A stretch of 64,000 nucleotides of DNA, taken from positions 8,060,001 through 8,124,000 of the forward strand of contig NZ_JAFQ01000004.1 in assembly GCF_000526215.1 (NCBI RefSeq), in the 5' to 3' direction. This document shows positions 26,417 to 34,461 of this stretch, one piece after another. The DNA is from Nocardia sp. BMG51109 (GTDB taxonomy: Bacteria; Actinomycetota; Actinomycetes; Mycobacteriales; Mycobacteriaceae). The first letter of the stretch is position 1, and each line of letters opens with the position of its first letter. A model generated the notes under the pieces. It was given only the letters and a program-made list of their open reading frames with translations. It made no database searches and was not told where the DNA came from. Made by a program: the position numbers and the translations under genes.

Positions 26417-26444
26417 CCGCTCGAGCACACGGGAGCTCGAGCGG
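26417..26444. terminator. Perfect 10-bp inverted repeat after the conservon
   Basis: CCGCTCGAGC (26417-26426) and GCTCGAGCGG (26435-26444) form a perfect 10-bp stem with an 8-base loop, 67 bp after cvnD. There is no T-run, but actinobacterial terminators often lack one. It could instead be an operator for the MFS gene that starts 71 bp further on. Confidence 0.5.
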
Positions 26445-26515
26445 TGGACGTAGCGTCGCGTGTAGTCGGCGGTCCGAACCGGCCTGGGGACACTGACAAT
26501 TGGTTTGGGGGGCGA

Positions 26516-27787
26516 GTGACGACAGGTAGGTCCACCGAGCCCGGTGCCCGGTATCCGCTACTCGCATCGACGCGCTTCGTTCGGTTCTGGCTGGCCGACA
26601 GCGTGTCGATGTTCGGCACGTACATCACCGCGCAGGCCCTGCAACTGCTCGCCGTCCTCACCCTCGGTGCCTCGACATTCGAGCTCGGGGCGCTGCGGGC
26701 CGCCCAGTGGGCGCCCTACCTGCTGTTCGGTCTGCTGGTCGGCGTTCTTGTCGACCGGTATCGGCGGAAGCCGATCCTGGTGGGCGCCGACATCATTCGA
26801 GCGGGTCTGCTCACGCTGATCCCACTGGCCGTGGTTGCCCAGGTCCTGAGCATGCCGATGTTGATCGTGCTGGTGTCGGTCTTCGGGGCGGTGTCACTGG
26901 CCTACGACGCCGCGCACCAGTCCTTCCTGCCGAATCTGGTTCCCCCGCAGTTGCTTACCCAAGCCAATGCTCGGCTGGAGCAGTCCTCGTCGGTGGCCCA
27001 GATAGGCGGCCAGGGTGTCGCGGGAATCCTGATCAAGCTCGTCGGTCCACCGGCGGCGGTCCTGGTCGACGCCGTGTCGTACCTGATCTCCGGTCTCGTC
27101 CTGGCCACATTGCCTGTCACGGAACGGACTTCGCCCCCAGGCCGGAGTACCCGGAGCACCCGGAACCTCCGTGCCGAACTGCGCGAGGGCCTGCGCTGGG
27201 TGTACCGGCACCCGGCGCTCGGCCCGCTCGCGTTGTCCTCCCATGCGTGGTTCTTCTTCACGTCGATGGTGTCGACGATCTACCCGTACTTCGTCGTCCG
27301 GCACCTGGGCTTCGACGCCGCGGCGCACGGTCTGACACTCGCGGCCGGCGGCATCGGCGCGGTCGCCGGTTCCTCGATCGCCGTGCGCGCCGGACGACGG
27401 TTCGGCGTCGGCCCGGCGATCATCGCCTGCCGGTGGCTGGCCCCGGCCGGATACGCGCTGATTCCCTTGGCACACAGCGGAACCGGCGGCTTCACGATCC
27501 TCTGCGTCGCACAGTTCGCCTTCTGGCTCTCCGTCGGCATCGACAGCCCCGTCGAAATGGGCTACCGCCAGTCGATCACCCCGGACCGGCTCCTCGGCAG
27601 GATGAACGCCACGATGCGCTCGATGAACCGCGGCGCCATCGTCATCGGCGCACCACTCGGCGGCGCCCTCGCCGGCCTGCTCGGTCTCCACCCGGCGCTG
27701 TGGGCAGCGACCGGAGGCCTGATCCTGGCAGCGCTGACACTGAACGCCTCACCATTCCGGCACGCCCGGCTCGACGGGGGCTGGTGA
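26516..27787 (+). CDS. MFS transporter (MFS_3, EntS-like exporter)
   Basis: A 423-aa major facilitator with about twelve hydrophobic segments. The opening STRFVRFWLADSVSMFGTYITAQALQLLAV (key part FVRFWLADSVSMFG) and the loop VLVDRYRRKPILVGADIIR (about 75-93) are typical of MFS_3 drug/siderophore exporters. ANARLEQSSSVAQIGGQGVAGILI is the conserved mid-protein element, and GYRQSITPDRLLGRMNATMRSMNRG lies in the second half. I chose GTG 26516, after a G-rich stretch, over the upstream GTG 26444, which would sit on the inverted repeat. The substrate is unknown. Confidence 0.88.
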   Translation: MTTGRSTEPGARYPLLASTRFVRFWLADSVSMFGTYITAQALQLLAVLTLGASTFELGALRAAQWAPYLLFGLLVGVLVDRYRRKPILVGADIIRAGLLTLIPLAVVAQVLSMPMLIVLVSVFGAVSLAYDAAHQSFLPNLVPPQLLTQANARLEQSSSVAQIGGQGVAGILIKLVGPPAAVLVDAVSYLISGLVLATLPVTERTSPPGRSTRSTRNLRAELREGLRWVYRHPALGPLALSSHAWFFFTSMVSTIYPYFVVRHLGFDAAAHGLTLAAGGIGAVAGSSIAVRAGRRFGVGPAIIACRWLAPAGYALIPLAHSGTGGFTILCVAQFAFWLSVGIDSPVEMGYRQSITPDRLLGRMNATMRSMNRGAIVIGAPLGGALAGLLGLHPALWAATGGLILAALTLNASPFRHARLDGGW

Positions 27788-27959
27788 AGACGGGGCTGGT
27801 GAACATGAGCAGGCCGCCGAACGGCATGTCGGTGGATCCGCGCGGGGCAGGGTTGTGGTGTGGGCGTGGCGTTTTCGTTCGATCGTCCAGTGTGAAGACG
27901 TGGATATCAGATGGTTGCGGACCTGTCGCTACGAGCCGGGCACGGGGTAGAATTCGAAC

Positions 27960-28427
27960 ATGTCTTCGAGTGGGGGGATCGGAGAGCGGGCCGCAGGCCC
28001 GCTGCACACTGCGGTCGGTGACCTGCTTCAGCTCGCATTGACACCCTTGACCGACGACGACGTGGTGACGCTGATGCGAGAGGTGGAACGGTGCGCGCGG
28101 AGGGTGACCGCGCTACAGCACCGGCTGCTGGTCGAAGCCGACGAGCGGTCACTGCCTGCCCGTTTCGGGGCGAAGTCGTTGAAGAAGTTCCTGATCGAAA
28201 CCCTGCGGCTGGCCGGTCCGGATGCGGGTGCGCGGGTACATCAGGCGTCGTGGGTGGGCACCTTCCACGACATGGCCGGTGAGACTACCGACCCGCACCT
28301 GCCGGCGGACGCGGCGTCCCGCGACCATCGATCACCCGCACAGCGAAATCACGACGCACTCGAGGCACAGGCCCGACTCGTCGGTGCCGAGGCACGATTT
28401 GTCAGTGTCGTGTTGTCGAAGTTGTGA
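27960..28427 (+). pseudogene. DUF222 (13E12-type) protein with internal deletion, remnant
   Basis: The frame starts as a normal DUF222 protein (TPLTDDDVVTLMREVERCARRVTALQHRLLVEAD and KSLKKFLIETLRLAGPDAGARVHQA, key parts RVTALQHRLLVEAD and DAGARV). After about 98 residues it jumps to RSPAQRNHDALEAQARL, a motif that lies far downstream in full-length proteins, and then ends in unrelated sequence at 155 aa. The HNH nuclease part of these roughly 400-500 aa proteins is missing. DUF222 genes are repeated mobile-like elements in Nocardia and Mycobacterium genomes, so this is probably a decayed copy. Confidence 0.7.
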
Positions 28428-28480
28428 TAGGAGGCTGGATTTCGGCTCCGGTCCGGTGATTCGGGTGCAAGAATCGTCGC

Positions 28481-29467
28481 GTGGGTGGCACCCCGGTGAA
28501 CACGATCGTCGACATCCGGTCGACACCCGAGTGTGCGCCCAGGCAGGCGTTCGAGCAGTGGGAGTGCCTGCTCTCCGGATCCTATTTTCCGATGACGCTC
28601 ATCAAGCCGCAGTTGGAGCGGTTTCACGGCCGGATCAGGGCCGTTACCTGTGACACCGTGGCCGTCTCGTCGGTCGAGGCCACTCCGCATGGTACGCGCC
28701 GCTCGCGGCGGCATATCGACCAGCCAGACGATCCGTCCCTGCTGCTGGGCTTTCCGACAGCCGGTCGCGGCTGGTTGGATGAGTCCGGCCGGGTCACCGC
28801 GATGGAGCCGGGCGGGCTGGTCATCTACGACAGCGTTCACCCGACGGACTCGCACTTCTACGAGGGCACGTGGGGAATAACCACGGCGATGGCGCCACTG
28901 TCCAGTGTCGTGGAGCGGTCCGGGGTGTCGATCGGTCGACTGCCCATCAATGTTCGGATACCGACCACCGGCGCGTTCGGTGTCATCGAACAGTTCTTCC
29001 GGGACCTGCTGGAGGTGCAGCAGACCGACTCGGCGGCGGCGGTGCTGGGCGCGCACGCCCTCGACCTGATGGCCTCGGCGGTCCTGCTGGCGTGTGACTC
29101 CCGGCTCACGGAGCAGTCCGCGCAGGCGCTGGCCCGGCAGCAGGTGCTGGCGTTCGTCCGGAGTCATTACACCGCACCGGATCTCACCACGGAGCAGATC
29201 GCGCGCGCGTGCGCGGTGTCACGGCGCACCCTGTATCGGTTGTTCGAGGACGTCGAGGGCGGGGTCGCTGCGATGGTCCGGCGGCGCCGCATCGGCACCG
29301 CCCGGGCTCTGCTCCGCACGGACCGCACCCGGTCGCTCGAGTCGATCGCCGCGGCGTCCGGTTTCGCCTCGGATCGGCACTTCTATCGTGTCTTCAAGCA
29401 GCAGACGGGAATGACGCCCGGCGAATACCGGGCGCTGCAACATCCGGCGGATCGACCGCACGCGTGA
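28481..29467 (+). CDS. AraC-family transcriptional regulator
   Basis: A 328-aa regulator with an N-terminal ligand/dimerisation domain of the AraC_binding_2 type (about residues 20-190: RRSRRHIDQPDDPSLLLGF, EPGGLVIYDSVHPTDSHF) and a C-terminal double helix-turn-helix (about 220-320: LTTEQIARACAVSRRTLYRLFED, SLESIAAASGFASDRHFYRVFKQQTGMTPGEYR, key part FASDRHFYRVFK). The start may be GTG 28481 or GTG 28496. It lies between two gene remnants, so no target is obvious; the divergent or downstream terpene genes are possible. Confidence 0.88.
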   Translation: MGGTPVNTIVDIRSTPECAPRQAFEQWECLLSGSYFPMTLIKPQLERFHGRIRAVTCDTVAVSSVEATPHGTRRSRRHIDQPDDPSLLLGFPTAGRGWLDESGRVTAMEPGGLVIYDSVHPTDSHFYEGTWGITTAMAPLSSVVERSGVSIGRLPINVRIPTTGAFGVIEQFFRDLLEVQQTDSAAAVLGAHALDLMASAVLLACDSRLTEQSAQALARQQVLAFVRSHYTAPDLTTEQIARACAVSRRTLYRLFEDVEGGVAAMVRRRRIGTARALLRTDRTRSLESIAAASGFASDRHFYRVFKQQTGMTPGEYRALQHPADRPHA

Positions 29468-29651
29468 CAGGTCTTGCCGCATATCGCGCGTCGTAACCGG
29501 GAGATCCGTGGCAAGCCATCCCGTTGAGGGATGGTGCGGCAGTACTTCGACCTGAGCGACGCTGGCGTGGTGCGCGGTTCGGTCCTCATCCTGGTTCTGC
29601 GCCGGGGTGCCCGCCCGGGAGCGGAGCGGAGGGCGAGCGCACAGCGTTGCG

Positions 29652-30174
29652 CGGGTTACGCTCATAACGGGCGGCCGACAACAGCGTGTGCTCACACCGC
29701 CCACACCGCAACAACCCGGACAGCAAATAGGTACGGGGTGCGCGGCGGCCCGAGCGGGCCTTGACAGCGAACCGCGCCAGCACCTGATCATGCTCGGCCG
29801 GGGTGATGATCGCGGGCCAGATCGCCGGACCGACCACCTCACCGTGATGGGTGCGCAACCCGGCGATACGCCCGGAACACACGATGTTCTTCACGGTGGT
29901 CGTCTGCCAGCGTTCAGCCCGCCGGCAGTCGATACGCCTGCTCGTTCAACCACGCGGCCAGCGAACGCATCGATTCCCCGGCGACGGTGCGCCGCACCAG
30001 TGCCCGCACAATATCGGCCTCCCCGTCACGCACGGGGATCTGATCGGCCTCGTACCCGAACGGGCGGTTCGGGCCGTGCGGCTTGCCCGCCTGCGCGTTC
30101 TGCCTCACCTTCCGCCTGGCACGAGCAGACTTACGGCCGGACTCCTCGGCCGCGAACGCCGCGAAGATCCGCGC
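29652..30174 (-). pseudogene. Serine recombinase (large resolvase type), frameshifted remnant
   Basis: The minus strand encodes pieces of a large serine recombinase in more than one frame. ARIFAAFAAEESGRKSARARRK, then FGYEADQIPVRDGEADIVRALVRR and ESMRSLAAWLNEQ, are the recombinase-domain portion in one frame (30174-29917), closed by a stop at 29914. RWQTTTVKNIVCSGRIAG, PAIITPAEHDQVLARF and the zinc-ribbon LSGLLRCGRCEHTLLSAARYE continue in another frame (down to about 29652). At least two frameshifts fall between NEQ and RWQ. The catalytic N-terminal domain and the C-terminus are missing. It cannot be functional and marks past integration near this point. Confidence 0.78.
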
Positions 30175-30672
30175 ATACACCGCCGCCGACCGCACCACCG
30201 CCCGAACCGGGGAAACCACCGCCACCACGCCAACGAACTCCTCGCCGAGGTCCTGGCACGCATCCACCGGCGCAACGAGCACGAGCGTCAACAACACCGA
30301 CGGTGGTTGAGCACCCGTACCACCAACGATGCAGCCTGACCGGAGCCAGGCCGATCCGGCACGGGAGCCAACCCGTACCGCAGGTGCCGACGACCTGGAT
30401 CTGTTCGGCGAGATGCGGGCGGGCGGTGCGGGGTCGCGAGTTCGTGACCGGCAACGACCTCGAAGTCGGTGCGGCCCAAGGCGTTCATGAGCAATCGGAC
30501 GCCGCGCTGACCTCGCCGCTCGCATGCATGTAGCGCACGCATCCCTCCGATGCGCAGCGGAACCTTCCGGCCGCTACGGCTGAGCACGATCATGAACCAG
30601 CAGAGGGCCTGGAAATACGAATTCCCAGCTGTACGACGCCGCAACAGCCCCGACGAAGGAACGGATACCAGA
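30175..30672. other. Gene-free interval (about 500 bp) before terpene synthase 1
   Basis: No recognisable gene. Open frames here on both strands are compositional and have no family features. The left part probably continues the recombinase debris; the right part must hold the promoter of the terpene synthase gene. No clear hairpin or repeat was noticed. Confidence 0.4.
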
Positions 30673-31725
30673 ATGACGACGGCGCCAGAACATCCGATCA
30701 TGGACATGCCCGGCTTCTACTGCCCGATCGAGCCGGCTATTCATCCCGACACCGCCTCCATCGAGACGAAGGCCCACGGGTGGCTGGCACGGTGGAATTA
30801 CTTCGACAAGCGCCCGGATCGAGTGCTCGACAGCCGAAGCGCCGAGTTCTACGCCCGGATGGTGCCGCACGGCCAGGCCGACCGATTACAGATCGCGGTC
30901 GAATGGACGTACCTGGGTTTCGTATTCGACGACGCATACTGCGACAGCGCTCCCTGGAACACTCGCACCGCCGAGTTCGCGCGGCTCACCGGACGTATCC
31001 TGCGCATGCTGGAATCGCCGGGCTCGGACATCCCCGAACCCCACGACTGCATGCGGCCTCTGGCCGACATCGCGCACAAGTTCGCCGAGGTCGGCACTCC
31101 CGTGCAATATCGCCGCTGGGTGCTGGCTCACCGGGCCTGGCTGACCGGAGTGCTCTGGCAGATCGGAAACCAGTCCGACGCGTTGATGCCGTCGCTCGAC
31201 GACTACCTGGCCATGCGGATCAACAGCGCCGCCGGGGAACCCGTCATCGCCATGATCGAACTGGTGACCGGTCCGCAGATCCCGGCGAACGAACTGGACT
31301 GTCCCGCAGTGCGGGCGTGCACCGAGATGGCGCAGATGCTGGCCTCTCTGGACAACGACATTCAGTCCTACGCCAAGGACCAGCACCGTAACGAGGCCGA
31401 CCAGAATATCGTCAACGTGCTCGTGCACCAGTGGCGATGCCCTCGCAGCGAGGCCGTTCGCGGCGCCGTCGCCGTCCGCGATCGCATCATGTGCCGGTTC
31501 CTGCAACTGCGTGAGAAGACCACCCGACACCAGTCCGCGCCCACCCGCCGGTATCTGGCGGACCTGGGTCATGTCGTGCGAGGAAATCTCGATTGGGGGT
31601 TCAGCACCCCGAGGTACCGGGTGCCGGGTTCCACGCCGCCCGGCAGCTGGGCCGACCGGCCCCACGACACCGGCACCGAACCACCTGCCTCCACGATCGC
31701 CTGGTGGTGGGACCGGCACCTATAG
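30673..31725 (+). CDS. Class I terpene synthase 1
   Basis: A 350-aa bacterial terpene cyclase. The opening FYCPIEPAIHPDT is typical of the family. The first metal motif is FVFDDAYCD (Asp86, Asp87, Asp91) and the second is NDIQSYAKD (residues 228-236), an NSE triad whose last position is Asp rather than Glu. The WxxxxxRY-like C-terminal region appears as HVVRGNLDWGFSTPRYR (about 306-322). ATG 30673 has GAAGGA 12-16 bases upstream; longer in-frame starts at 30592 and 30550 exist. The substrate chain length cannot be told. No prenyltransferase or P450 gene is adjacent. Confidence 0.88.
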   Translation: MTTAPEHPIMDMPGFYCPIEPAIHPDTASIETKAHGWLARWNYFDKRPDRVLDSRSAEFYARMVPHGQADRLQIAVEWTYLGFVFDDAYCDSAPWNTRTAEFARLTGRILRMLESPGSDIPEPHDCMRPLADIAHKFAEVGTPVQYRRWVLAHRAWLTGVLWQIGNQSDALMPSLDDYLAMRINSAAGEPVIAMIELVTGPQIPANELDCPAVRACTEMAQMLASLDNDIQSYAKDQHRNEADQNIVNVLVHQWRCPRSEAVRGAVAVRDRIMCRFLQLREKTTRHQSAPTRRYLADLGHVVRGNLDWGFSTPRYRVPGSTPPGSWADRPHDTGTEPPASTIAWWWDRHL

Positions 31726-32009
31726 CCGACCCGGGATAAACCTCGGCTGCCGAAGGCGTTGCGCCGCAACGCATACTCGCCAGGAATCGAGCATGACGCC
31801 CGCGGAGACAATTCGCCGAGTTCCGGCGGTGCCGCTGTTGTCCGCGCCGCTCGGATTCCTCGAATCGCTCCCCCGCCACGGCGATCCGGTCGGTCCGGAT
31901 CGGCCCCGCGGAGCGCCGGCGGCCCGGCCCGACGATGTCGGAGGGGCCGAGTAACCTCGGCCGGTCGGGGAAACCGTTCGGACGCAGTTGACGAAAGAGG
32001 AGGTGCGGC

Positions 32010-32516
32010 ATGTCTTTTGCCGAGTTGGAGAGCGACTTTCTGGAACTCACCCGGGAGATCATCTGGTGCACGATGACCACGGTCGACACCCGCGGTCGGC
32101 CGAGATCGAGGGTCGTGCACCCGATCTGGCAGGTTGTCGAGGGGCGTCCGGTGGGTTGGGTAGCGACGGCCAAGACGCCGGTGAAGACGGCGCATCTAGC
32201 GGCCAACCCGAACGTGGCGTTCTCGTATTGGAGCCCGGCGCAGCACGTTGTCCTCGGAGAATGTGTGGCGACCTGGACCGAGGAAGCGGACGCGAAGCAG
32301 GAGGTGTGGGCGCTGTTCACGACGACTCCGGAGCCGATCGGCTACGACCTGACAAAGTTCGGCGTCACCGGCCCGCAGGATGCCGCATTCACCCCACTCC
32401 GCCTGGACCCCTGGCGTGTGCAGGTGCTTCGCGGCGAGGAGTTTCCGACCACCCTCACACCAACGACGTGGAGCGTGTCACGACCGCCCCATGCGGGCGC
32501 CGCGGGGGAGGCGTAG
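32010..32516 (+). CDS. Pyridoxamine 5'-phosphate oxidase-family (FMN/F420-binding split-barrel) protein
   Basis: A 168-aa split beta-barrel flavoprotein-like enzyme. CTMTTVDTRGRPRSRVVHPIWQ (about residues 20-41), with the barrel strand pattern of PNPOx proteins, and TAHLAANPNVAFSYWSP (about 60-76) support this. The start is strongly supported by AAAGAGGAGG before ATG. Such proteins bind FMN, F420 or heme and reduce or sense small molecules. The distance from terpene synthase 1 (284 bp) leaves co-transcription open. It is convergent with terpene synthase 2. Confidence 0.83.
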   Translation: MSFAELESDFLELTREIIWCTMTTVDTRGRPRSRVVHPIWQVVEGRPVGWVATAKTPVKTAHLAANPNVAFSYWSPAQHVVLGECVATWTEEADAKQEVWALFTTTPEPIGYDLTKFGVTGPQDAAFTPLRLDPWRVQVLRGEEFPTTLTPTTWSVSRPPHAGAAGEA

Positions 32517-32579
32517 GCGCGGCAGACCTAGGGCGGGCACGGTGTGAACCGCGGAAACAGCCTGCCCCGAGGGTGTCTC

Positions 32580-32591
32580 ACGAACGTTCGT
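32580..32591. repeat. Perfect 12-bp palindrome between convergent genes
   Basis: ACGAACGTTCGT is a perfect palindrome in the 91-bp gap between two convergent stops. It resembles a TetR-type operator in form, but no gene starts beside it, so its role is unclear. Confidence 0.3.
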
Positions 32592-32607
32592 TCATGGGCA
32601 CCTCGGC

Positions 32608-33585
32608 TCAATAGACGGCCATACGGATCTGTTCGAACTGCCAGGTGAAGAACCCCCCGTTCCAGTCGTCCAAGCATCGGCTCCATTGCTGAACGGCATC
32701 CGTAGCCTTCTTGTCGAGGCCGAGTACCCGGCAGACCTCCGGCACGTATTCCTTGAGCAGGTGGTATTGCCCAGCCTTTTCGACAAGGATGTCGAAAACG
32801 TGTTGGCTGGCCTCGTCCAGAGTCAATCCCTTGCGGTCTCGCAGGATGAGGACAGCGTTGAAAGGATCACGTGTGGCGTCTTCGCGCCGGTAGGATGCGA
32901 GGTCGTTGCCCAGTACACATAGGTCACAGGTCAGGGTGAGAATCTGCGCCAGATGCGGGTTGTGATAAGCACAGGAAGGCACTTCGAACCCGTTAGCGGG
33001 TTCATACATGTCGAAGGTCGGCAGAGGACCACCGGACAGGCGGCGGTTCGGAAGGAATGAAGCCAGTTCGGCCGGGGTACTACGTTGGTGCCTCTGGTAG
33101 ACCTCGGTGAGGTTTGCCCACAGGTAGTCGATCCAGTTCTTCGCCGCTCGATGCCTCCACTCCCAGGACATACCCCGGCTGCTTGCCCGCCAGACGTCGG
33201 AGAACATTGCGACCACCGGAATCGAGAGATTCTCCTCCGTGTCCTCGTTCAGCACGTCAACCAGGTTCTGAAGCAATTCTCGGGCCTGCGCCGGCTGGTC
33301 CCAGCAGGCGTCGTCCACAATTCGATCGAGGTAGAGGAAGAAGCAGCTCATATCTACGGCAGTGTCATAAGCCGCGCCCCGAGCGGTCGAGAAGGTGTAG
33401 GCGATCATCTTGGCCGGTTCGTAGTGCTCGAACCGTCTGCCCATATTCGGCTCGTCGATGGCCCCGTATCGGATCTTCCAAGCCTTCTCACGACGGTAAG
33501 CCCGCCCTTTGTCGGGATTGTTCCTGGGCCGGAACCCTAATGTCTCCGCCAGCATAAAACGCACAGATCCCTTCATTTCCACCAT
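32608..33585 (-). CDS. Class I terpene synthase 2
   Basis: A 325-aa terpene cyclase. The aspartate-rich motif is VDDACWD (Asp91, Asp92, Asp96) and the NSE motif is intact (NDLASYRRE, residues 227-235). Other helices fit the alpha-barrel, including WEWRHRAAKNWIDYLWANLTE. G+C content is visibly lower than in neighbouring genes (many codons ending in A or T, for example around 33340-33600), suggesting separate acquisition. ATG 33585 is taken as start; no clear ribosome-binding site precedes it, and ATG 33576 or 33555 are alternatives. It lies 186 bp from the end of the big minus-strand operon and is not obviously part of it. Confidence 0.88.
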   Translation of the reverse strand: MVEMKGSVRFMLAETLGFRPRNNPDKGRAYRREKAWKIRYGAIDEPNMGRRFEHYEPAKMIAYTFSTARGAAYDTAVDMSCFFLYLDRIVDDACWDQPAQARELLQNLVDVLNEDTEENLSIPVVAMFSDVWRASSRGMSWEWRHRAAKNWIDYLWANLTEVYQRHQRSTPAELASFLPNRRLSGGPLPTFDMYEPANGFEVPSCAYHNPHLAQILTLTCDLCVLGNDLASYRREDATRDPFNAVLILRDRKGLTLDEASQHVFDILVEKAGQYHLLKEYVPEVCRVLGLDKKATDAVQQWSRCLDDWNGGFFTWQFEQIRMAVY

Positions 33586-33771
33586 GAGAATAGGATTGAG
33601 CTGCAGATATCCGCACGGGCAGTACCGTGTCGAATGCAGACTTCAGTTATCCCGCGTCGGCTACCGAAATAGAACCCCACGACGCGCATCATGCCCATGC
33701 ACGCGCCGCATACCAGGGACGGGACTGTTGCGGGCAATCGTCTCTGCCGGCTGGCCGGTAGTGCGGCAGCC

Positions 33772-34461
33772 TCAGCCCGGCATCACGGTCATCCCCAGTG
33801 CCCCGCAGATCTCCGCTGCCTGCTCGGGAGAGATGATGACACCTCGCAGCATGTGCGGTGCGTTGGTGACCACTCCGGCGAGGTCGGCGCCGCGGAGATC
33901 GGCGCGGTAGAGCCGGGTTTCGGAGATATCGACCTGGCGCAGTTTGCAGTCTTCGAACACGGCCTCGCGCAGGTCCGTGCGGTAGAGGTCGGCCTCGCTG
34001 AGATCGGAGCCGGTGATGCGCAGGCCGCGGAGGTGGGTCTCGGCCAGGTTGGCCAGTTGCAGGTTGCAGTTCTCGAAACCGAGCGTCACCGCCAGGCCGC
34101 GCAGCGATGTGAGATCCGCGCCGGTCATCTTGCAGCCGGAGAACCGGGCCTCCGCCAGCATCGCATCGTTGAATTTCGCCTGGGACAGGTCGACGTTCTC
34201 GAACACCGCGCCCGTGAGGTCGGCGCCGGTGAAATCGGCGCGCAGGAAGCTCCCGCCGATGACTTCGGTGTCGTCCAGGCGGCAGTCCCGCAGGGTGGCG
34301 TCGTCGAATGTGCACCGGTCGATGACGGCGCCGGCGAGGTCCAGCTCGCTCAGGTCGGCGCCGGCGAAGACGCATCGCCGGAGCGTCACGGTTTCCCGCC
34401 CGGCCGTCAGTTCCGCTTGCAGATCTCCGTCCGCGAAATCCACGTCCTCGAATACGTTCAT
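33772..34461 (-). CDS. Pentapeptide-repeat protein, candidate gyrase-protection/immunity factor
   Basis: A 229-aa protein made almost entirely of A(D/N)LXX-type pentapeptide repeats (for example FAGADLSELDLAGAVI, FTGADLTGAVFENVDLS, LRGADLAGVV), which fold as a right-handed quadrilateral beta-helix. Members such as Qnr, McbG and AlbG mimic DNA and protect DNA gyrase, some acting as self-immunity in producers of gyrase poisons. The start ATG 34461 overlaps the stop of the ABC exporter gene (ATGA), so the protein is made together with a transporter, which fits self-resistance. Other pentapeptide-repeat proteins have unknown roles, so gyrase protection is an inference. It is the last gene of the long minus-strand operon. 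Confidence 0.85.
   Translation of the reverse strand: MNVFEDVDFADGDLQAELTAGRETVTLRRCVFAGADLSELDLAGAVIDRCTFDDATLRDCRLDDTEVIGGSFLRADFTGADLTGAVFENVDLSQAKFNDAMLAEARFSGCKMTGADLTSLRGLAVTLGFENCNLQLANLAETHLRGLRITGSDLSEADLYRTDLREAVFEDCKLRQVDISETRLYRADLRGADLAGVVTNAPHMLRGVIISPEQAAEICGALGMTVMPG

Noticed and set aside
30288..30707. Minus-strand frame of 139 codons before terpene synthase 1
   Set aside because: It shows no family features, overlaps the terpene synthase start antisense and lies in recombinase debris. I could not link it to the missing recombinase N-terminus.
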